Position numbers and translations under genes: made by a program. Shown here one piece after another: positions 27,341 to 35,486 of a stretch of DNA of 64,000 nt (positions are counted from its first letter, which is position 1; each line of letters starts with the position of its first letter). The DNA is from Pigmentiphaga humi. Lineage in GTDB: Bacteria > Pseudomonadota > Gammaproteobacteria > Burkholderiales > Burkholderiaceae_B. The stretch covers positions 148,046 through 212,045 of the forward strand of contig NZ_UWPJ01000015.1 of NCBI RefSeq assembly GCF_900606115.1. The letters are read 5' to 3'. The notes under the pieces are model-generated. The model had not been told where the DNA came from and made no database searches. It saw nothing but the letters and a program-made list of their open reading frames with translations.

Positions 27341-27981
27341 CACGACCGCTCTCCCGCCCCGGCCACGCAAGCGTGCAGCAGTCCGGCCAGTTCGGTCCGG
27401 ATCGCCTCGATCGAACGGGTGGAATCGATCAGGTGGAAACGCGCCGGATCGGCCTGCACCCGGGCATGATAGGCCGCGCGCGTGCGCTCGAAGAAGGCGT
27501 CGTCTTCGCGCTCGAAGCGGTCGAGCACGCGGGTGCGCCCCAGGCGTTCGCGCGCCACTTCCAGCGGGACGTCGAACAGGCAGGTCAGATCGGGCTGCAG
27601 GCCGCCGTGGACCCACTGCTCCAGCACCGCGATGCGCTCGGCCGGCAGGCCGCGTCCGCCGCCCTGATAGGCATAGGTCGCATCGGTAAAGCGGTCGCAC
27701 ACGACCCACCTGCCCGCGGCCAGCGCGGGCTCGATGACGGTGCGGATGTGCTCGCTGCGCCCCGCGAACATCAGCAGGCATTCGGTCTCCAGCCGCATCG
27801 GTTCGGACAGCAGCAGGTCGCGCAGCCGTTCACCCAGCGGCGTGCCGCCGGGCTCGCGCGTCTGCACCACCTCCAGGCCCAGGCTGCGCAGCTCGGCGAC
27901 CAGCCAGTCCAGGTGGGTGCTCTTGCCGGCGCCGTCCACGCCTTCCAGGGTGATGAAGCGGCCGCGTACAGGCGCGCTCAT
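27340..27981 (-). CDS. tmk: Thymidylate kinase
   Basis: A 213-residue kinase phosphorylating dTMP to dTDP with ATP. The P-loop [11 protein letters not shown] is near residue 13, the dTMP-binding [16 protein letters not shown] follows, and [17 protein letters not shown] is the family DRX/lid-preceding block. Length is that of E. coli Tmk. The ATG at 27981 overlaps the mltG stop (ATGA). It is cytoplasmic and essential. Confidence 0.95.
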   Translation of the reverse strand: MSAPVRGRFITLEGVDGAGKSTHLDWLVAELRSLGLEVVQTREPGGTPLGERLRDLLLSEPMRLETECLLMFAGRSEHIRTVIEPALAAGRWVVCDRFTDATYAYQGGGRGLPAERIAVLEQWVHGGLQPDLTCLFDVPLEVARERLGRTRVLDRFEREDDAFFERTRAAYHARVQADPARFHLIDSTRSIEAIRTELAGLLHACVAGAGERS

Positions 27982-29096
27982 GGCTGGGACTCCGCGGAAG
28001 GCATGGCGCCCTCGAGAGGCACGTCGGCCGGCGCGGCGTCCACCGGGCCGGGCGGCGGCGCCGCGGGCGGGCTCGTCTGGCCGCGGCCGAGCTGGTAGCG
28101 GCCGACGTTGCGGTTGTGGGTATCCAGCGTTTCGGAGAAAGCGCTGGTGCCGTTGCCGCGCGAGACGAAGTAAAGAAACTTGTGGGGCTCGGGCTGCACC
28201 GCCGCCAGCAGCGAAGCGCGTCCGGGGCTGGAGATGGGCGTGGGCGGCAAGCCGCGCCGGGTGTAGGTATTCCACGGCGTGTCCGCGCGCAGGTCGCGCC
28301 GCCGCAGATTGCCGTCGAACACTTCGCCCAGCCCGTAGATCACGGTCGGGTCGGTCTGCAGCGGCATGCCCAGCCTCAGCCGGTTGATGAACACGCCTGC
28401 GATGCGTTCCCGATCGGTATGCAAACCGGTTTCCTTTTCGATGATGGAGGCCAGGATCAGCGCCTCGTAGGGCGAACCCAGCGGCAGGCTCTCATGGCGC
28501 CGGCCCCAGACGTCGGCCAGTTCGCGCTGCTGGGCGCGGTGGGCGCGGCGCAGGATGTCGATGTCGCTGGACCCCACGGCGAACAGGTAGGTATCGGGAA
28601 AGAACAGCCCCTCGGGATGGCTGGTGGAGGCGCCGACCATCGCGGCGACGGCGGCGTCGTCCAGGCCGTCCAGCGTCTGGCGGACGTCCGGGTGGCGGCG
28701 CAGCGCGGCCCGGATCTGGCGGAAATTCCAGCCTTCGATGAAGGTGATCTCGCGCTGCGTGACGTCGCCGCGCGCCAGTCGCGTCAGCAGCGTCCACAGC
28801 GATTCGCCGCGCACCACCTCGTAGCCTCCCGCCTTGATCCGGCGCTCCGTGCCGGTGATGCGCGCATAGGCGATCAGGACCTCGGGCGGCACGTCGATGC
28901 CGGCCTCGCGGATCCGAAGGGCGATGCCGCGCATGGTCGTGCCTTCGTCGATGACGAAATCGACCTTGTCGGACGGCAGCGAAAGCGGCATGCGCAGGTA
29001 GGCGACGGCGGCGCCTATGCCTGCCAGCGCCAGCAGCATCAGTGCGATGAACGATACCGCCAGCGTGCGCTTGAGGGAAAAATGTCGTTTGGGCAT
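27978..29096 (-). CDS. mltG: Endolytic murein transglycosylase
   Basis: A 372-residue YceG/MltG protein that cuts nascent glycan strands at the inner membrane. One N-terminal membrane helix ([24 protein letters not shown]) is followed by a LysM-like region and the catalytic domain with [14 protein letters not shown] (catalytic Glu), [21 protein letters not shown] and the terminal [18 protein letters not shown] proline/alanine-rich tail follows. The gene diverges from ygfZ with only 44 bp between start codons. Confidence 0.95.
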   Translation of the reverse strand: MPKRHFSLKRTLAVSFIALMLLALAGIGAAVAYLRMPLSLPSDKVDFVIDEGTTMRGIALRIREAGIDVPPEVLIAYARITGTERRIKAGGYEVVRGESLWTLLTRLARGDVTQREITFIEGWNFRQIRAALRRHPDVRQTLDGLDDAAVAAMVGASTSHPEGLFFPDTYLFAVGSSDIDILRRAHRAQQRELADVWGRRHESLPLGSPYEALILASIIEKETGLHTDRERIAGVFINRLRLGMPLQTDPTVIYGLGEVFDGNLRRRDLRADTPWNTYTRRGLPPTPISSPGRASLLAAVQPEPHKFLYFVSRGNGTSAFSETLDTHNRNVGRYQLGRGQTSPPAAPPPGPVDAAPADVPLEGAMPSAESQP

Positions 29097-29104
29097 GGGC
29101 TGCC

Positions 29105-29110
29105 TATAAT
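29105..29110 (+). promoter_or_regulatory. Consensus -10 box upstream of ygfZ
   Basis: A perfect TATAAT lies 31 bp before the ygfZ ATG in the 44-bp gap between divergent mltG and ygfZ. The matching -35 would fall within the mltG start region and is not well conserved. Confidence 0.5.
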
Positions 29111-29140
29111 ACTTCGATCGACTTCATCGACTACTCCAAG

Positions 29141-30160
29141 ATGTCCGTCCAAGAGATTTTATCCGCCGGGACCGCTTCCCAGGCGCCTGCCGGCATGGTG
29201 CCGCTGGATCATTTGACCGTGATCGAGGCCAAGGGTGCCGACGCCGCCGATTTCCTGCAAAGCCAGCTGACCCAGGACGTCGCCAAGCTCGATCCGGACC
29301 ATGCATGCCTGGCCGGCTATTGCACGGCCAAGGGGCGCATGCTGGCCAGCGCGCTGCTGTGGCGCGCGCGGCCCGATCCGGCCGACCCGGTCCCGCGGCT
29401 GCTGCTGGTGGTCGACGCCGGCCTGGCGGCCGCGCTGCAGAAGCGCCTGTCCATGTTCGTGCTGCGCGCCAAGGTCAAGCTTGCGGTCACCCCGCTGAAA
29501 GTGGCCGGGGCCTGGGGCGGCGCCGAAACGCTGCAATCCGCCGCTGGCGGTCCCCTGCCCACGACGGACTGGGTCCGCGCCGACCTCCCCAGCGGCAGTT
29601 GGATCGCCGCACCCCGCGCCGATGCCGGGCCGGCGCGCTGGTGGTGGATAGGCGACGATGGCCAACTGGCCGCGCTGACGCAGGCCGCCGGCATCGCCCA
29701 CGGCGGCGCCGATGCCTGGCGCGCCGCCGACATCGCCGCCGGCATTCCCTGGATCACCGCCGCCACGCAAGACCTGTTCGTGCCGCAGATGGTCAATTTC
29801 GAGCTCATAGGCGGCGTCAGCTTCACCAAGGGCTGCTACCCCGGCCAGGAAGTGGTCGCGCGCAGCCACTACCTGGGCAAGGTCAAGCGGCGAACCTTCC
29901 ATGGCCGGCTCGCGCAGGCCGACGCGCAGGCCGACGCGCAGGCGCTGGTCGCTGCCGACGTGTTCCAGGAGGGCGACGAGCAGCCCTGCGGCCGCATCGT
30001 CAACGCCGCTCCCGACGGCGACGGCGTCGCCATTCTCTACGAAAGCACGCTGGCCGCCGGCCAGGGCGAGCTGCCGCTGCATGCGGGCTCGCCCATCGGC
30101 CCGGTCATCGCCCCGCAGGCCCTGCCCTATGCGCTGGCCGGCAACAACGCGCAAGGCTGA
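29141..30160 (+). CDS. ygfZ: Folate-binding protein YgfZ
   Basis: A 339-residue member of the GcvT/YgfZ fold. The hallmark KGCYPGQEVVAR with its reactive Cys is near residue 230, and FLQSQLTQDVAKL sits near the N-terminus. YgfZ uses tetrahydrofolate to support assembly or repair of certain Fe-S enzymes, including MiaB and succinate dehydrogenase. A short internal repeat, DAQADAQAD with DNA unit GCCGACGCGCAG, lies around 29920-29943. It begins a plus-strand trio with the DUF4936 and NRDE genes. Confidence 0.92.
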   Translation: MSVQEILSAGTASQAPAGMVPLDHLTVIEAKGADAADFLQSQLTQDVAKLDPDHACLAGYCTAKGRMLASALLWRARPDPADPVPRLLLVVDAGLAAALQKRLSMFVLRAKVKLAVTPLKVAGAWGGAETLQSAAGGPLPTTDWVRADLPSGSWIAAPRADAGPARWWWIGDDGQLAALTQAAGIAHGGADAWRAADIAAGIPWITAATQDLFVPQMVNFELIGGVSFTKGCYPGQEVVARSHYLGKVKRRTFHGRLAQADAQADAQALVAADVFQEGDEQPCGRIVNAAPDGDGVAILYESTLAAGQGELPLHAGSPIGPVIAPQALPYALAGNNAQG

Positions 30161-30174
30161 ACAGGACACCCGGC

Positions 30175-30498
30175 ATGGATCATCTCTACGTTTACTACAA
30201 GCTGGCGCAGGCCGACCTCGCCCGGGCGCTGGCCCCCGCGCGCCAGGTGCTGGCCGCCGGCCGGCCCCATGCCCGGCGCACGCAGCTGCTGGCCCGCCCC
30301 GGCGCGAGCGACGGCGTGGCGACCTGGATGGAGGTCTACGAAGGCGTCGCCGATACCGCCGCGCTGGAAGCGGCGCTGGCGCAAGCCGCCGAGGCCAGCG
30401 GCCTGGCGCCGCTGCTGCGCGGACCCCGGCGCACCGAGGCCTTCGCCGACCTGCCCGTGGACCCGGCGGACCTGGGCGCCGCTGCTTCATGTGCCTGA
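30175..30498 (+). CDS. DUF4936-family protein
   Basis: A 107-residue cytoplasmic protein beginning MDHLYVYYKL, with a ferredoxin-like pattern of alternating strands and alanine-rich helices (LARALAPARQVLAA; TWMEVYEGV; ALEAALAQAAEA). It matches the beta-proteobacterial DUF4936 family, always seen next to ygfZ, for which no function is known to me. The ATG at 30175 is 14 bases after ygfZ, and the 3' end overlaps the next gene by ten bases, so it is surely in the same operon. Confidence 0.75.
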   Translation: MDHLYVYYKLAQADLARALAPARQVLAAGRPHARRTQLLARPGASDGVATWMEVYEGVADTAALEAALAQAAEASGLAPLLRGPRRTEAFADLPVDPADLGAAASCA

Positions 30499-31304
30499 TT
30501 GCTTTCGCCTGGGATCCGCTCGGCGAAACGCCGCTGCTGGTGGCTGCCAACCGCGATGAGTTCTACGCCCGCCCGACCGCGCCCGCCGATTGGTGGACCG
30601 ATCATCCCGATCTCTGGGGCGGACGCGACCTGGCGGCAGGCGGCACCTGGATGGGCGTGACCCGCCAGGGCCGCTTCGCCGCCATCACCAACTATCGCGA
30701 AGCCGGGAGCCACGACCCGCGGGCCCCCTCGCGCGGGCATCTGGTGGCCGAATTCCTGCTGGGCGAGGACGCTCCCGCCGGCTACCTGCGCGGCGTGGCC
30801 GGCCTGGCCGGCCCGTTCAACGGCTTCAACCTGATCGTGGGCGATTTGTTCGGCCCCGCGCCGTCCCTCTGGTATTTCTCGCACCGCCGCGGCTACCCCG
30901 CCGACGCGCCCAAGGCGCTTTCGCCGGGCGTCTACGGCCTATCGAACGCGGTGCTGGATACGCCCTGGCCCAAGGTCGTGCGAACCACCGCGGCGCTGGC
31001 CACGCTGAAAGCCACCGAAGCGCGCCCGGCGGCCTATCTGCAGATGCTTGCGGACACGACCGAAGCCGAGGACGCGCTGCTGCCCAGCACCGGCATCCCG
31101 CTGGAACGCGAGCGCGCCCTGTCCGCCGCCTTCATCATTACGCCGGACTACGGCACACGTTCCCAGACGGTGCTGGCGGTCACGCGCGGGGGCCGCGTCC
31201 AGGCGGCAGAACGGAGCTTCGACGACGCCCGGCAGGCGCGCCACCTGGTGTCGGCCACGCTGCGTCAGGTCGATTTCGAAGTCCCGAACACCGCGCGCAG
31301 GTAG
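30489..31304 (+). CDS. TANGO2/NRDE-family protein
   Basis: A 271-residue protein with the family-defining NRDE sequence near residue 20 (LLVAANRDEFYARP), preceded by the family start MCLIAFAW, whose Cys2 is conserved. GGRDLAAGGTWMGV and the later GVYGLSNAVLDTPWPKV are also family blocks. The family is the bacterial counterpart of human TANGO2, linked to haem or lipid handling and possibly an Ntn-type hydrolase; no enzyme activity is proven. The ATG overlaps the DUF4936 gene. The final 40 bp overlap the 3' end of the convergent hydrolase gene. Confidence 0.85.
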   Translation: MCLIAFAWDPLGETPLLVAANRDEFYARPTAPADWWTDHPDLWGGRDLAAGGTWMGVTRQGRFAAITNYREAGSHDPRAPSRGHLVAEFLLGEDAPAGYLRGVAGLAGPFNGFNLIVGDLFGPAPSLWYFSHRRGYPADAPKALSPGVYGLSNAVLDTPWPKVVRTTAALATLKATEARPAAYLQMLADTTEAEDALLPSTGIPLERERALSAAFIITPDYGTRSQTVLAVTRGGRVQAAERSFDDARQARHLVSATLRQVDFEVPNTARR

Positions 31305-32233
31305 TCCACGGTCTCGTGCTGCGCGTGCCGCGCCACGCGCAGCGCCCCGCCCATGTTGTAGAAGCCGTGCGTGGTTCCCTGGTAGAGGCGGCAAGTCACC
31401 GGCACGCCCGCAGCCCGCAGCTTGTCGCCATAGGCCCGCCCCTCGTCCACCAGCGGATCGCACTCCGCCAGTTGCAGCAGCACAGGAGCCGCGCCGGCGA
31501 ACTCGGGAGCGTCCAGGGGGGCGAAACGCCAGTCCAGCCGGTCGGCGTCGTCGCGCAGGTAGAGGTTGAAGAACCACTGTATGGTCCGGGCGTCGAGCAG
31601 GTAGCCCGCGGCGTAGGTCTCGTGCGAGGGCGTGTCCTGCCAGGCGCACGTGCCCGGATAGAGCAGCACCTGGGCGGCCAGCGGCAGGCGGTCGTCGCGG
31701 GCGCGCAGGGCCGCCTGCGCGGTCAGGGTGCCGCCCGCGCTGTCGCCCATGCCGGCGATGCGAGCCGGATCGACGCCCAGCATCGCATGCTTGTCGAAAG
31801 CCCAGCGCCAGGCGCCGTAGACGTCGTCGGCCGCGGTCGGGAACCTGTATTCGGGCGCAAGCCGGTAGCCGATGGACAGCACCTTGCAGCGGGCGCCGTT
31901 GGCCAGCATGCGGCAGACCGCATCGTAGCCTTCCACGCTTCCGACCGTGAACCCGCCGCCATGGGCGAAGACCAGCAAGGGAGCCGGCTCGGGCGCATCC
32001 ATGCCGGTATACAGACGCGCGCCGATCCGTCCAGCCCCCACCGGGATCTCGAGATCGCGCACCTGCGCGACCTCGGCCGCGGCGATCTCCAGCACCTTGC
32101 TGGCTTTTTCGTGGAACAGGCGAGCAGCCTGCGGGGGGTGTTGCCAATACGGCGGCCGGTTCGCCCGGCGGATGCGCGCAACCAGGTCGGCCACCTGGGG
32201 ATCCAGGGGCCGGGGATGCTCCAGCCTAGCCAT
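31265..32233 (-). CDS. Alpha/beta hydrolase, hormone-sensitive-lipase (family IV) esterase type
   Basis: A 322-residue esterase. The oxyanion-hole motif FAHGGGFTVGS (about residue 90), the nucleophile motif GDSAGGTL and the late DPLVDEGRAYGDKL (Asp) and GTTHGFYN (His) make a full catalytic triad of the HSL family. No signal peptide is visible, so it is cytoplasmic and likely hydrolyses short-chain esters. It overlaps the start of nothing upstream but its start lies inside the end of the PaaI gene by eight bases, so the two are coupled. Confidence 0.9.
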   Translation of the reverse strand: MARLEHPRPLDPQVADLVARIRRANRPPYWQHPPQAARLFHEKASKVLEIAAAEVAQVRDLEIPVGAGRIGARLYTGMDAPEPAPLLVFAHGGGFTVGSVEGYDAVCRMLANGARCKVLSIGYRLAPEYRFPTAADDVYGAWRWAFDKHAMLGVDPARIAGMGDSAGGTLTAQAALRARDDRLPLAAQVLLYPGTCAWQDTPSHETYAAGYLLDARTIQWFFNLYLRDDADRLDWRFAPLDAPEFAGAAPVLLQLAECDPLVDEGRAYGDKLRAAGVPVTCRLYQGTTHGFYNMGGALRVARHAQHETVDYLRAVFGTSKST

Positions 32234-32654
32234 CCACGCCCTGTTCGCTGCGCTTTTTGATGTATTTGAACGTTCCGCTGGAACGCGCCACCAGCTCGCC
32301 TGCCTCGTCGCGCACCTCGCCCTCGCAAAAGGCCATGGTGGTGGAGCGGTGATAGCACTTGCCGGTGGCGAACAGCGTGTCGCTCTGCCCGGGGCGCACG
32401 AAGCTGGTGGTCATGTCCACGGTGGCGCTGCCGCGCAGCTCGGGGTGCAGCGAACGCGCGGCAGTCGCCATGGCCGCATCGAGCAGCGTCATCAGCACGC
32501 CGCCGTGGCACACCTGCCAGCTGTTCCGGTGTTCGGGCAGGATCGCCATGCGAACCTCGGAGACGCCGCCTTCGGCCTTGACCAGGCGGGCGCCCAGCCA
32601 TTCCAGGAACGGAATCGACACGCCGGTGACGGTCTGGGGAGTGTCTGCCGGCAT
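32226..32654 (-). CDS. PaaI-family thioesterase
   Basis: A 142-residue hotdog-fold acyl-CoA thioesterase. The active-site block VCHGGVLMTLLDAAMATAA is the PaaI pattern (HGG with downstream Asp), and TVDMTTSFVRPGQ is the central strand. It is likely to hydrolyse aryl- or acyl-CoA esters in the cytoplasm. It ends inside the next gene's start and lies four bases after the Dabb gene, making a short minus-strand cluster. Confidence 0.88.
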   Translation of the reverse strand: MPADTPQTVTGVSIPFLEWLGARLVKAEGGVSEVRMAILPEHRNSWQVCHGGVLMTLLDAAMATAARSLHPELRGSATVDMTTSFVRPGQSDTLFATGKCYHRSTTMAFCEGEVRDEAGELVARSSGTFKYIKKRSEQGVDG

Positions 32655-32658
32655 GGGA

Positions 32659-32970
32659 TTACCTCGCCGGCAGTTCGTAGTCCATGCACTGGCGCTCGGT
32701 GCGCACGGCCGACATCAGCGGCTTGCTCGCCACGTGCCGCGGATGCACCTGATACGCTTCGAGCGCCTCGCGGCTCTCGAACAGCGAATTGAGAACCACG
32801 TCGTAAGTGGCCTCGCAGCCCTCGCTGGCCAGCCCGATCTCGAACTCCAGCATGCCTGGCACGCAGTCGCGGCAGTCCTCCAGCAACTGCCTGACCTTCT
32901 GCATATTGGCCTGGCGATCGGCGCCTTCGGCGTGTTCCTTGAGTTTCCACATGACGATATGGCGGATCAT
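32659..32970 (-). CDS. Dabb (stress-responsive A/B barrel) protein
   Basis: A 103-residue dimeric alpha/beta-barrel protein. The start MIRHIVMWKLKEHA and the strand DVVLNSLFESREALEAYQVHPRHV are typical Dabb. Members bind small hydrophobic molecules or act as cyclases or monooxygenase-like enzymes; the role here is unknown. It lies just before a thioesterase and an esterase in the same direction. Confidence 0.85.
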   Translation of the reverse strand: MIRHIVMWKLKEHAEGADRQANMQKVRQLLEDCRDCVPGMLEFEIGLASEGCEATYDVVLNSLFESREALEAYQVHPRHVASKPLMSAVRTERQCMDYELPAR

Positions 32971-33011
32971 GAGGGACGAGTCCTCCGGTAAGGGTTCGGG
33001 AATGGATGCGG

Positions 33012-33422
33012 TCAGCGGCGGGCGGTGCGCTGCCCCAGGATGGCAGCCAGGATCAGCCCGCCGATCACGGTGATGTGTTCGAGCACGACCAGCATTTCAT
33101 GCATGCCTTCCTGGCCGGACATGGTCCAGAAGGGATGCGCGATGGGAATGGTCAGCAGCGTGAACACGGCCAGCGCGCCTGCGCCCAGCCAGGCGCCGCG
33201 ATTGACGATGATCAGCAGCGAGCCGCCGAGCTGGACGATGATGGTCAGGGCGTTGAACAGCCAGCCCGGCTCGAGGCCGAAATGGCTCATCTCGGCCACG
33301 CCTCCCGCGAAATCCGTGAGCTTGACCAGCCCGCTGGACCAGAACATGAAAGTCAGGACTAGGCGCCCGAGCAACAGCAGCGCGCGTGATTCGAGCATGG
33401 CTTTTATGGGTGCGGGGGTCAT
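33012..33422 (-). CDS. DoxX-family membrane protein
   Basis: A 136-residue inner-membrane protein of four helices (RLVLTFMFWSSGLVKL; LFNALTIIVQLGGSLLIIV; LGAGALAVFTLLTIPIAHPFW; MLVVLEHITVIGGLILAAIL). The pattern FMFWSSGLVKLTDF is the DoxX N-terminal signature. DoxX/DoxD proteins are tied to quinone-linked redox and oxidative-stress defence in some bacteria. The ATG at 33422 (MTPAPIK) is chosen because upstream codons are not conserved in type. It lies 112 bp after the phosphate transporter gene. Confidence 0.85.
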   Translation of the reverse strand: MTPAPIKAMLESRALLLLGRLVLTFMFWSSGLVKLTDFAGGVAEMSHFGLEPGWLFNALTIIVQLGGSLLIIVNRGAWLGAGALAVFTLLTIPIAHPFWTMSGQEGMHEMLVVLEHITVIGGLILAAILGQRTARR

Positions 33423-33534
33423 GGTGTCATCCGTCCGGGATAGAAGGAATTGCGCCTGCCGGCCCCACGGGCACGGCATCGGGCGCGCCCATCATACTGG
33501 AAGTCGCCGCGTTCCGGATGGCCGCGGCGAACCC

Positions 33535-34542
33535 TCAGAACACCAGCCGGCCCACCCACCAGGCGCCGGCGGCGACCAGCGCCGAAGCGGGGATCGTCAG
33601 GATCCAGGCCCACACGATATTGCCTGCCAGGCCCCAGCGCACCGCATTGAACTTGCGGCTGGACCCCACGCCGACGATGGCGCCGGTGATGGTATGCGTG
33701 GTCGAGACCGGAATGCCCAGCGCCGCGGCCAGGAACAGCGTCATCGCGCCGCCGGTTTCCGCACAGAACCCGCCCACCGGCTTGAGCTTGGTGATGCGCT
33801 GGCCCATGGTCTTGACGATGCGCCAGCCGCCGAACATGGTGCCCAGCGCGATCGCCGTGTAGCAGCTCACGACTACCCACATCGGGACGTGATCCTGCGC
33901 GCCCGGCACGTTGGCCGCGATCAGCAGCAGCCAGATGATGCCGATGGTCTTTTGCGCATCGTTGCCGCCGTGCCCCAGACTGTACAGGCCGGCCGACACC
34001 AGCTGCAGGCGGCGGAACCACTTGTCGACCTTGAGCGGACGGGTGCGGAAGAACAGCCACGACACGATCAGCATCATTGCCCCGCCCAGCACGAAGCCCA
34101 GCACGGGAGAGACGACGATGAAGGCGATGATGGTGAGGATTTCACGCGTCATCAGCGCGCCCGGGCCGCCCGCGGCCAGCCCCGCGCCGACGATGCCGCC
34201 GATCAGCGCGTGCGACGACGAAGACGGAATGCCGAAATACCAGGTGATGACGTTCCAGGCGATAGCGCCGACCAGCGCGCCGAAGATGACGTAGTGATCC
34301 ACGAACGTGGGATCGACGATCCCCTTGCCTATCGTGGCGGCCACCTTGAGATGGAAGATGAAAATGGCGACGAAATTAAAAAACGCGGCGAAAACGACCG
34401 CGTGATGAGGCTTGAGTACTCCCGTGGAAACCACGGTGGCAATGGAATTGGCTGCGTCGTGGAACCCATTCATGAAATCGAAAATGAGTGCCAGCACGAC
34501 CAGGATGCAAAGCGTGACCAGACTGATCTGAAGCGTGTCCAT
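33535..34542 (-). CDS. PiT-family inorganic phosphate transporter
   Basis: A 335-residue low-affinity phosphate:proton (metal-phosphate) symporter. Both PiT signature repeats are visible: FDFMNGFHDAANSIATVVSTG near the N-terminus and GHGGNDAQKTIGIIW in the second half, with GIPSSSSHALIGG and GIPVSTTHTITGAIVG as the paired re-entrant motifs. About ten helices. Twelve bases separate it from the DUF47 gene upstream, the standard DUF47-pit operon. Confidence 0.94.
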   Translation of the reverse strand: MDTLQISLVTLCILVVLALIFDFMNGFHDAANSIATVVSTGVLKPHHAVVFAAFFNFVAIFIFHLKVAATIGKGIVDPTFVDHYVIFGALVGAIAWNVITWYFGIPSSSSHALIGGIVGAGLAAGGPGALMTREILTIIAFIVVSPVLGFVLGGAMMLIVSWLFFRTRPLKVDKWFRRLQLVSAGLYSLGHGGNDAQKTIGIIWLLLIAANVPGAQDHVPMWVVVSCYTAIALGTMFGGWRIVKTMGQRITKLKPVGGFCAETGGAMTLFLAAALGIPVSTTHTITGAIVGVGSSRKFNAVRWGLAGNIVWAWILTIPASALVAAGAWWVGRLVF

Positions 34543-34554
34543 GAAATGTCCCGA

Positions 34555-35181
34555 CTAGGCGTTTTCCAGCACGATGCCTTCGATCAGGTTGGCAACGTCC
34601 TCGCACTTGTCGGTGACTTCTTCCAGCAGCTCGTAGACCGCCTTCATCTTGATCAACTGGCGGGTATCCGACTCGTCCCGGAACAGCCGGCCCATGCCGC
34701 GGCGCATCACGCGGTCGGCATCGGATTCGAGGCGGTCGATCTCCTCGCAGATTTTCATGATGCTGGCCGTATCGTCCAGGTTGTGCAGCAGGCCCACCAC
34801 CATGTGGAGGCGATCGCAGCATTGCACGCCGATGTCGGCAAGCGCCCGCGCATCCGCCGTCACTACCCGGACGTCGTAGAGGCCGACGCACTGGGCGGCA
34901 TCCTCCATCAGGTCCAGGATGTCGTCCATCGTCGTGATCAGCTGGTGGATCTGGTCGCGGTCCAGCGGCGTGATGAACGTCTTGTGCAGCATGTCGACGG
35001 TATCGTGGGTGATCTTGTCCGCCTTTTTCTCGAGCGTCTCGACGTTCAAGATACGCTGATCCACCTGCGACAGGTCGCCCATCAGCGCGGCAAGCTCGCG
35101 CGCGCCTTGCCGGCACAAGTCGGCATGGGCCGCGAACATGTCGAAAAAGCGCCCTTCCTTAGGCATCAAGCGTGCAAACAT
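34555..35181 (-). CDS. DUF47 (PhoU-like) partner of PiT transporter
   Basis: A 208-residue all-helical cytoplasmic protein of the DUF47 family (LMPKEGRFFDMFAAHADLC; LEKKADKITHDTVDMLHKTFITPLDRDQIHQLI). It resembles PhoU and is thought to modulate the PiT channel encoded next to it. The ATG at 35181 has GAGAGGA five bases upstream; a start seven codons earlier has none. The upstream gap carries two inverted copies of an intergenic repeat. Confidence 0.92.
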   Translation of the reverse strand: MFARLMPKEGRFFDMFAAHADLCRQGARELAALMGDLSQVDQRILNVETLEKKADKITHDTVDMLHKTFITPLDRDQIHQLITTMDDILDLMEDAAQCVGLYDVRVVTADARALADIGVQCCDRLHMVVGLLHNLDDTASIMKICEEIDRLESDADRVMRRGMGRLFRDESDTRQLIKMKAVYELLEEVTDKCEDVANLIEGIVLENA

Positions 35182-35244
35182 CGCGTCCTCTCGATACGCC
35201 ATATGACAAACACATGACGCGTTAAAAACCGCGCGAAGTGTAGC

Positions 35245-35316
35245 ATGAGGGGGAGGCCCCCCTGTACGCCCTTACGGGCGCCCCCCAGGGGGCGGCACTG
35301 GCGGACCGGCGGAGCC
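35245..35316 (+). repeat. REP-like GC-palindrome repeat, copy A
   Basis: A ~70-bp unit made of three consecutive hairpins: CGCCC-TTA-CGGGCG, CGCCCCC-CA-GGGGGCG and GGACCGGC-GGA-GCCCGATCC. The same unit is found inverted at 35405-35486 and again at 42436-42520; a fragment is in recB. It lies in the DUF47 upstream region. Confidence 0.75.
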
Positions 35317-35404
35317 CGATCCGCTGTGTCCGTCGTTAGGACACGTGCGGATGTGGGCACAAGGCAAGAACGCGTTGCCTCGATCCGAGACGCCCTTCCC
35401 AGAC
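35317..35404. other. Spacer between inverted repeat copies
   Basis: About 90 bp between the two inverted repeat copies upstream of the DUF47 gene. No ORF with a ribosome site, no promoter consensus and no RNA gene is recognised. Confidence 0.4.
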
Positions 35405-35486
35405 CCAGGATGCGGTGGATCCGGCTCTGCCGGTCCACGCGCATCGCCCCCTGGGGGGCGCCCGTAAGGGCGTACGGGGGGGCCTA
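35405..35486 (-). repeat. REP-like GC-palindrome repeat, copy B (inverted)
   Basis: Inverted relative to copy A, with the same three palindromic cores. Its end runs into the dnaB stop codon (TAG at 35484-35486), so the repeat borders or slightly enters the dnaB 3' end. Together A and B can form a long hairpin between dnaB and the DUF47 gene. Confidence 0.75.

Noticed and set aside
29920..29943. Tandem GCCGACGCGCAG units in ygfZ as a possible contingency repeat
   Set aside because: Only two full units, divisible by three, so it could change length of a loop but not switch the gene.
31265..31304. Forty-base overlap of the convergent NRDE and hydrolase genes as a sign of a frameshift
   Set aside because: Both frames end with family-consistent lengths; a tail-to-tail overlap is common and needs no error.
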